From contig OZ246975.1 in the NCBI GenBank assembly GCA_965232485.1, positions 2,976,001 to 3,040,000 on the forward strand: a stretch of 64,000 nt of DNA, written 5' to 3'. The translations under genes and the position numbers were made by a program. Shown piece by piece: positions 61,501 to 64,000 of this stretch (positions within the stretch are counted from its first letter, which is position 1; each line of letters starts with the position of its first letter). The DNA comes from VXPQ01 sp965232485. GTDB lineage: Bacteria > Bacteroidota > Rhodothermia > Rhodothermales > VXPQ01. Under the pieces are notes generated by a model. The model was given only the letters and a program-made list of their open reading frames with translations. It did no database searches and was not told where the DNA came from.

Positions 61501-64000
61501 CACCGTTACGTTGGCCATGCCGTCCTCCGCATTCTCCGCCGAGACCGCAAGCGCGTACTCGTACGTCGTCGTTTGCGGCACGTCCTCCGGCACGTCGAAC
61601 GTCGGCGACAGAATATCCGTTGCGTTCAACAGGCCCGTGTCCGCCGCAGAGCCGCGAGCCGTCCAGGCGTATGCGTAGCCGGAACCAGGAGGAGCCCCCG
61701 CCGCCGAGCAAGACAGCGCAATGTCCGGCGACCCTTCGTAGACCGGGGCGGGGCGTGCGCAGGAGACGACGATATCGGGCCTGTTCAGCACCGTCACCGT
61801 TACCTCTTCCGTTGCAGGCGCCGCGTGCTCCGCCGTGACCGTCAAAAGATATTCGTATGTCGTCGTGCGCGGCGCCTCCTCCGGCACGTCGAACACGGGC
61901 GACGAAATATCCGTCGCGCTCAACAGGTTCGCGTCCGGCGTCGATCCGCGCGCCGTCCAGGAGTATGCGACATCGCCGCCGCCGGGGTCGCCCGCCGAGC
62001 AATCCAGCGTAATGTCCGCCGCGCCCTCGTACGCCGAATACGGATTGCCCGCGCACGCAATCATTATTTCAGGCCTGTTCAGCACCGTCACCGTGACGTC
62101 CTCCGTCCCGTCTTCCGCGTTCGCCGCAGAGGCCGTAACCCTGTATTCGTACCGCGTCGTTTGCGGAACCTCCTCCGGCACGGCGAACATGGGCGAAGCC
62201 GCGTCCGTCGCGCTCAAACGCTCCGTGTCCGCCGTCGCGCCGCGCGCCGTCCAGGCGTATGCGACGTCGTCGGAGCCCTCCGGAGCGCCCGTCGCCAGGC
62301 AAGCCAGCGTAATGTCCGCCTCCCCCTCGAGCGCCGAATACGGATTGTCCGCGCATACGAGCGCCAGCGCGCCCGTGTTGAGCACTGTCACCGTTACGTT
62401 GGCCATGCCGTCTTTCGCGTTCGCCGCCGAGACCGCAAGCGCGTACTCGTACTTCGTCGTTTGCGGCACGTCCTCCGGCACGGCGAACGCGGGCGAAGCG
62501 ACGTCCGTCGCGCTCAAGAGACCCGTGTCCGCCGTCGCGCCCAGAGACGTCCACGCATAGTCGTAGTTAGAGCCGGAGCCGGAGGGAAGACCCATCGCCG
62601 TACAGTCCAGCGTAACGTCCGCCGACCCCTCGTACGCCGAATACGGATCGCCCGCGCACGCAACCGTTATTTCATGCCTGTTCAAGACCGTTACGGTTAC
62701 GTCGGCCGTACCGTCTTCCGCATTGGCCGCAGAGGCCGTAAGCGTGTACTCGTACGTCTTGTCCGCGTCCACCTCGTCCGGCACGTCGAACGCGGGCGCA
62801 GCGACGTCCGCCGCGCTCAAGAGAGACACGTCCGCCGTCGAACCCCTCGCCGTCCAGACGTACGTATACGCGGGATGCGCGCCGGGAGCCTCCGAAGCCA
62901 GGCAATCCAGCGTAACGTCCGCCGACCCCTCGTACGCCGAATACGGATCGCCCGAGCACGCAACCGTTATTTCAGGCCTGTTGAGCACCGTCACCGTGAC
63001 GTCCTCCGTCCCGTCTTCCGCGTTCGCCGCAGAAACCGTAAGCGTGTACTCGTACGTCTTGTCCGCGTCCACCTCGTCCGGCACGTCGAACGCGGGCGCA
63101 GCGACGTCCGTCGCGCTCAAGAGACCCGTGTCCGCCGTCGAACCGCGCACCGTCCAGACGTACGCGTACGAAGAACCCGAAGGAGCGTCCGAAGCCGTGC
63201 AATCCAGCGTAACGTTCGCCGACCCCTCGTACGCCGAATACGGATTGCCCGAGCACGCAACCGCGACCGGAACCTTGTTCTTGACCGTCACCGTGACGTT
63301 GGCCGTGGCGGGAATGGTGTTGTCCGCCGTGACCGCAACCGCGTATTCGTACGTCTTGTCCTCGTCCACCGTCGCAGGCGACAGAAACGTCGCCGTCGTC
63401 GTTGGACCCGTCTCGTTCTTGTTGACGCTTAGTCGCGCCGCAGCCAGCGGATCGCCGCGCCATGTGTACGAATACGGCCTGGAGTCGGGAACGCCCGAAG
63501 CCGTGCACGACAACGCAATCTCGCCGCCGCCCTCGTACGCAACGACGGGACTAGAGCAGGAAAGGGAAAGGGTTGCGTCGAACTGATCGCGGTCCAGCAC
63601 ATACGCGTCAACCTGTCTTTCGGTGATGCGTGTCGGACTGAATATTACTCGCCTTAAGTATGAATACAATTCATGCTTATGGACATTATCCGGCACAAGA
63701 AAATCCGGACCGTTTACGTTGGCGGCGCTGAGCAGAGAGAGGTGGCTGTTCGTGTTTGCGCCGTTCGTATTTGTACCGTTCGGGTTTGTGCCGTTCGTAA
63801 AACGCGGGTCGGTCGTGCTGTGAGCCACCCATTCATATTCGAAATCGGCGGGATCGATGGTTCTCCGGCCATGCGCAAAAGAACAACGGCCTATGTCTTC
63901 TTTATTGCCTCCATCGAAAAAATATTTCTCCGCGTTGCAGGTAATGACGATGGTGCTTGCCGGGAACACCTCGACAACCACATCCTTTGCTTCGCTTTTC
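58567..64000 (-). CDS. Giant immunoglobulin-like repeat protein, 5' end beyond window
   Basis: More than 1800 codons are visible, and the frame stays open past the window edge (a GTG at 63981 is only the first possible start inside). It has 12 immunoglobulin-like modules of about 95-100 aa, each opening with a variant of ACSGNPYSAYEGSADVTLDC and closing TYEYxLTxSAxNAEDGT then VTVTVLNRP. A C-terminal part follows, with a DUF4402-like domain (PDGSLAFDANGELALSI and GGELDLAGAAPGRYAGNIDV) and then a pilus-chaperone-like sandwich (SVYPDMAFMTRDEPSGAFEL, TLTLMPGERSVVRYGV). It is probably a cell-surface or adhesion protein. The stop codon is in repeat E. Confidence 0.85.
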   Translation of the reverse strand, partial: KSEAKDVVVEVFPASTIVITCNAEKYFFDGGNKEDIGRCSFAHGRRTIDPADFEYEWVAHSTTDPRFTNGTNPNGTNTNGANTNSHLSLLSAANVNGPDFLVPDNVHKHELYSYLRRVIFSPTRITERQVDAYVLDRDQFDATLSLSCSSPVVAYEGGGEIALSCTASGVPDSRPYSYTWRGDPLAAARLSVNKNETGPTTTATFLSPATVDEDKTYEYAVAVTADNTIPATANVTVTVKNKVPVAVACSGNPYSAYEGSANVTLDCTASDAPSGSSYAYVWTVRGSTADTGLLSATDVAAPAFDVPDEVDADKTYEYTLTVSAANAEDGTEDVTVTVLNRPEITVACSGDPYSAYEGSADVTLDCLASEAPGAHPAYTYVWTARGSTADVSLLSAADVAAPAFDVPDEVDADKTYEYTLTASAANAEDGTADVTVTVLNRHEITVACAGDPYSAYEGSADVTLDCTAMGLPSGSGSNYDYAWTSLGATADTGLLSATDVASPAFAVPEDVPQTTKYEYALAVSAANAKDGMANVTVTVLNTGALALVCADNPYSALEGEADITLACLATGAPEGSDDVAYAWTARGATADTERLSATDAASPMFAVPEEVPQTTRYEYRVTASAANAEDGTEDVTVTVLNRPEIMIACAGNPYSAYEGAADITLDCSAGDPGGGDVAYSWTARGSTPDANLLSATDISSPVFDVPEEAPRTTTYEYLLTVTAEHAAPATEEVTVTVLNRPDIVVSCARPAPVYEGSPDIALSCSAAGAPPGSGYAYAWTARGSAADTGLLNATDILSPTFDVPEDVPQTTTYEYALAVSAENAEDGMANVTVTVLNTGALAFVCPGHPYSAYEGAADIALDCSVLGAPAGSNVAYAWTPLGSTPTGLLNATNIPSPMFAVPEDVPQTTTYEYMVTASAPDAEDAAANVTVTVLDRPEIMIACAGHPYSAYEGAADITLDCSASGAPDGADYAYAWTPLGSTPTGLLNATDIPSPTFAVPEDVPQTTTYEYRLTASAPNAEDAAANVTVTVLNRPNIAVACAGHPYSAYEGAADIALDCSATGAPDGADYAYAWTARGATADTDRLSAADISSPTFDVPDEVDETTRYEYRLTVTAPNAEGGTANVTVTVLNRPGIVVACANPDPVYEGSEDIALDCSATGAPDGADYAYAWTARGATADTDRLSAADIASPTFYVPDEVDETTRYEYRLTATAENAEDGTANVTVTVLNTGALALACPGNPWSTHEGSPDITLDCEASGAPDPGSAYAYAWTARGATADTDLLSATDISSPTFYVPDEVDETTRYEYRLTASAENAEGAAADVTVTVLDRPAAPDPPAVAFSGDATSLGVAVSASSLRFGAQAAGAQAALDPLTDRVSTSASGPHHAGRMTLAPDGSLAFDANGELALSIEMVAPVTLRRIADETADETAGAATLALIPRWSIAASCEQLASEAIGGLHTQTTLSESDCRLLLFGGELDLAGAAPGRYAGNIDVILRTGAGEETHSVEAEVTVVAAPRVITIGPGGVRFDASREVPAALTEEQNLSVYPDMAFMTRDEPSGAFELSNPSLAPLEVSVSARFGYAEATEDGREVVVEDKNASRFGDLSEIATIYPTTLTLMPGERSVVRYGVREESLSSLEEAGYAAFFEVTSSPRRYARADRLPEEVVASDGTARVTLRIPGAYVPGEIAPRLRAELLSLSGGASPTATFLLETDGIPFAGEAAAYDGEGRALGRSETLTYARSRVRMSLDRLPEGEVVFLRFTPRGSGAAPEPVAVPWRAPQREGRDIGAAQDSGVSPPPGAVLAEKP
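60000..63580 (-). repeat. Tandem DNA repeats encoding 12 immunoglobulin-like modules
   Basis: Units of about 290-300 bases recur with starts near 60290, 60575, 60865, 61170, 61465, 61760, 62050, 62350, 62650, 62955, 63255 and 63555. Neighbouring units, for example those around 60460 and 60760, are almost identical over long stretches, so recent recombination or gene conversion between modules is likely. Confidence 0.85.

Noticed and set aside
60868..63432. 854-codon rightward open frame in the giant gene region
   Set aside because: It is the antisense of tandem immunoglobulin modules, Arg-rich and periodic only because the coding strand is repetitive.
60000..63580. Possible CRISPR-like or satellite array
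   Set aside because: The periodicity is about 295 bases, in one open frame, and matches protein modules; there are no short repeats with unique spacers.

Overview
The window is a GC-rich bacterial chromosome segment, most likely from the Rhodothermota/Balneolota side of the Bacteroidota group. The reasons are a TonB-dependent receptor with a carboxypeptidase-like N-terminal domain paired with a DUF4249 lipoprotein, DUF6588 and DUF6807 proteins, Tat-exported sugar enzymes, many large secreted beta-propeller proteins, and almost no Shine-Dalgarno sequences. No 16S rRNA or other decisive marker is present, so the phylum call is an inference.

Layout. 1-16 kb is ordinary core genome: a DUF445 membrane protein, an mlaE-mlaF-mlaD lipid-transport operon, an ECF sigma factor with a probable membrane anti-sigma, an N-acetylmuramoyl-L-alanine amidase, apt, a RidA protein, a non-canonical SDR, mnmA, and an operon of class II DAHP synthase, TonB receptor and DUF4249 lipoprotein. 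A tRNA-Thr(CGT) lies at 16.26 kb. 16.4-28.9 kb is a visibly AT-richer defence island for DNA phosphorothioation. It has a rightward module (PLD-helicase, 70-aa protein, DndD-like SMC ATPase, dnd-associated small protein, GIY-YIG nuclease, DGQHR/DndB protein) converging on a leftward dndC-dndD-dndE-dndA operon, with an IS481-type transposase fragment between them. dndCDEA should place sulphur in the DNA backbone; the rightward genes are the candidate regulator and anti-phage effectors. The right edge abuts a gutted carboxylesterase pseudogene.

29-35 kb is a decay and insertion zone: a TIM-barrel sugar isomerase, a small coiled-coil protein, a PIN/FitA-type toxin-antitoxin pair, a helicase gene reduced to two ends around a repeat fragment, an outer-membrane protein between direct repeats, a DUF6580 membrane protein, and several copies of a repeat family. 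35-44 kb carries a PIG-L deacetylase, a BCCT transporter, a Tsx-like outer-membrane protein and an isomerase / Gfo-Idh-MocA / DUF6807 set that probably handles an exported sugar derivative. 43.9-45.9 kb is a gene-poor stretch ending in a truncated tyrosine recombinase. 45.9-52.3 kb has DUF6588, a lipoprotein, a Spy/CpxP-like protein, a MATE exporter, moaA and moeA. 52.3-64 kb holds three secreted beta-propeller/FG-GAP proteins and a giant protein with 12 immunoglobulin-like modules that runs off the right edge.

The most unusual non-coding signal is a family of short interspersed elements with 19-bp terminal inverted repeats bounded by TTAA. Five complete copies are about 260 bp (with a central long hairpin) or about 170 bp (hairpin missing), and there are at least four fragments. 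Hairpin arms differ between copies yet remain self-complementary. Three genes take their stop codon from the element's TTAA end.
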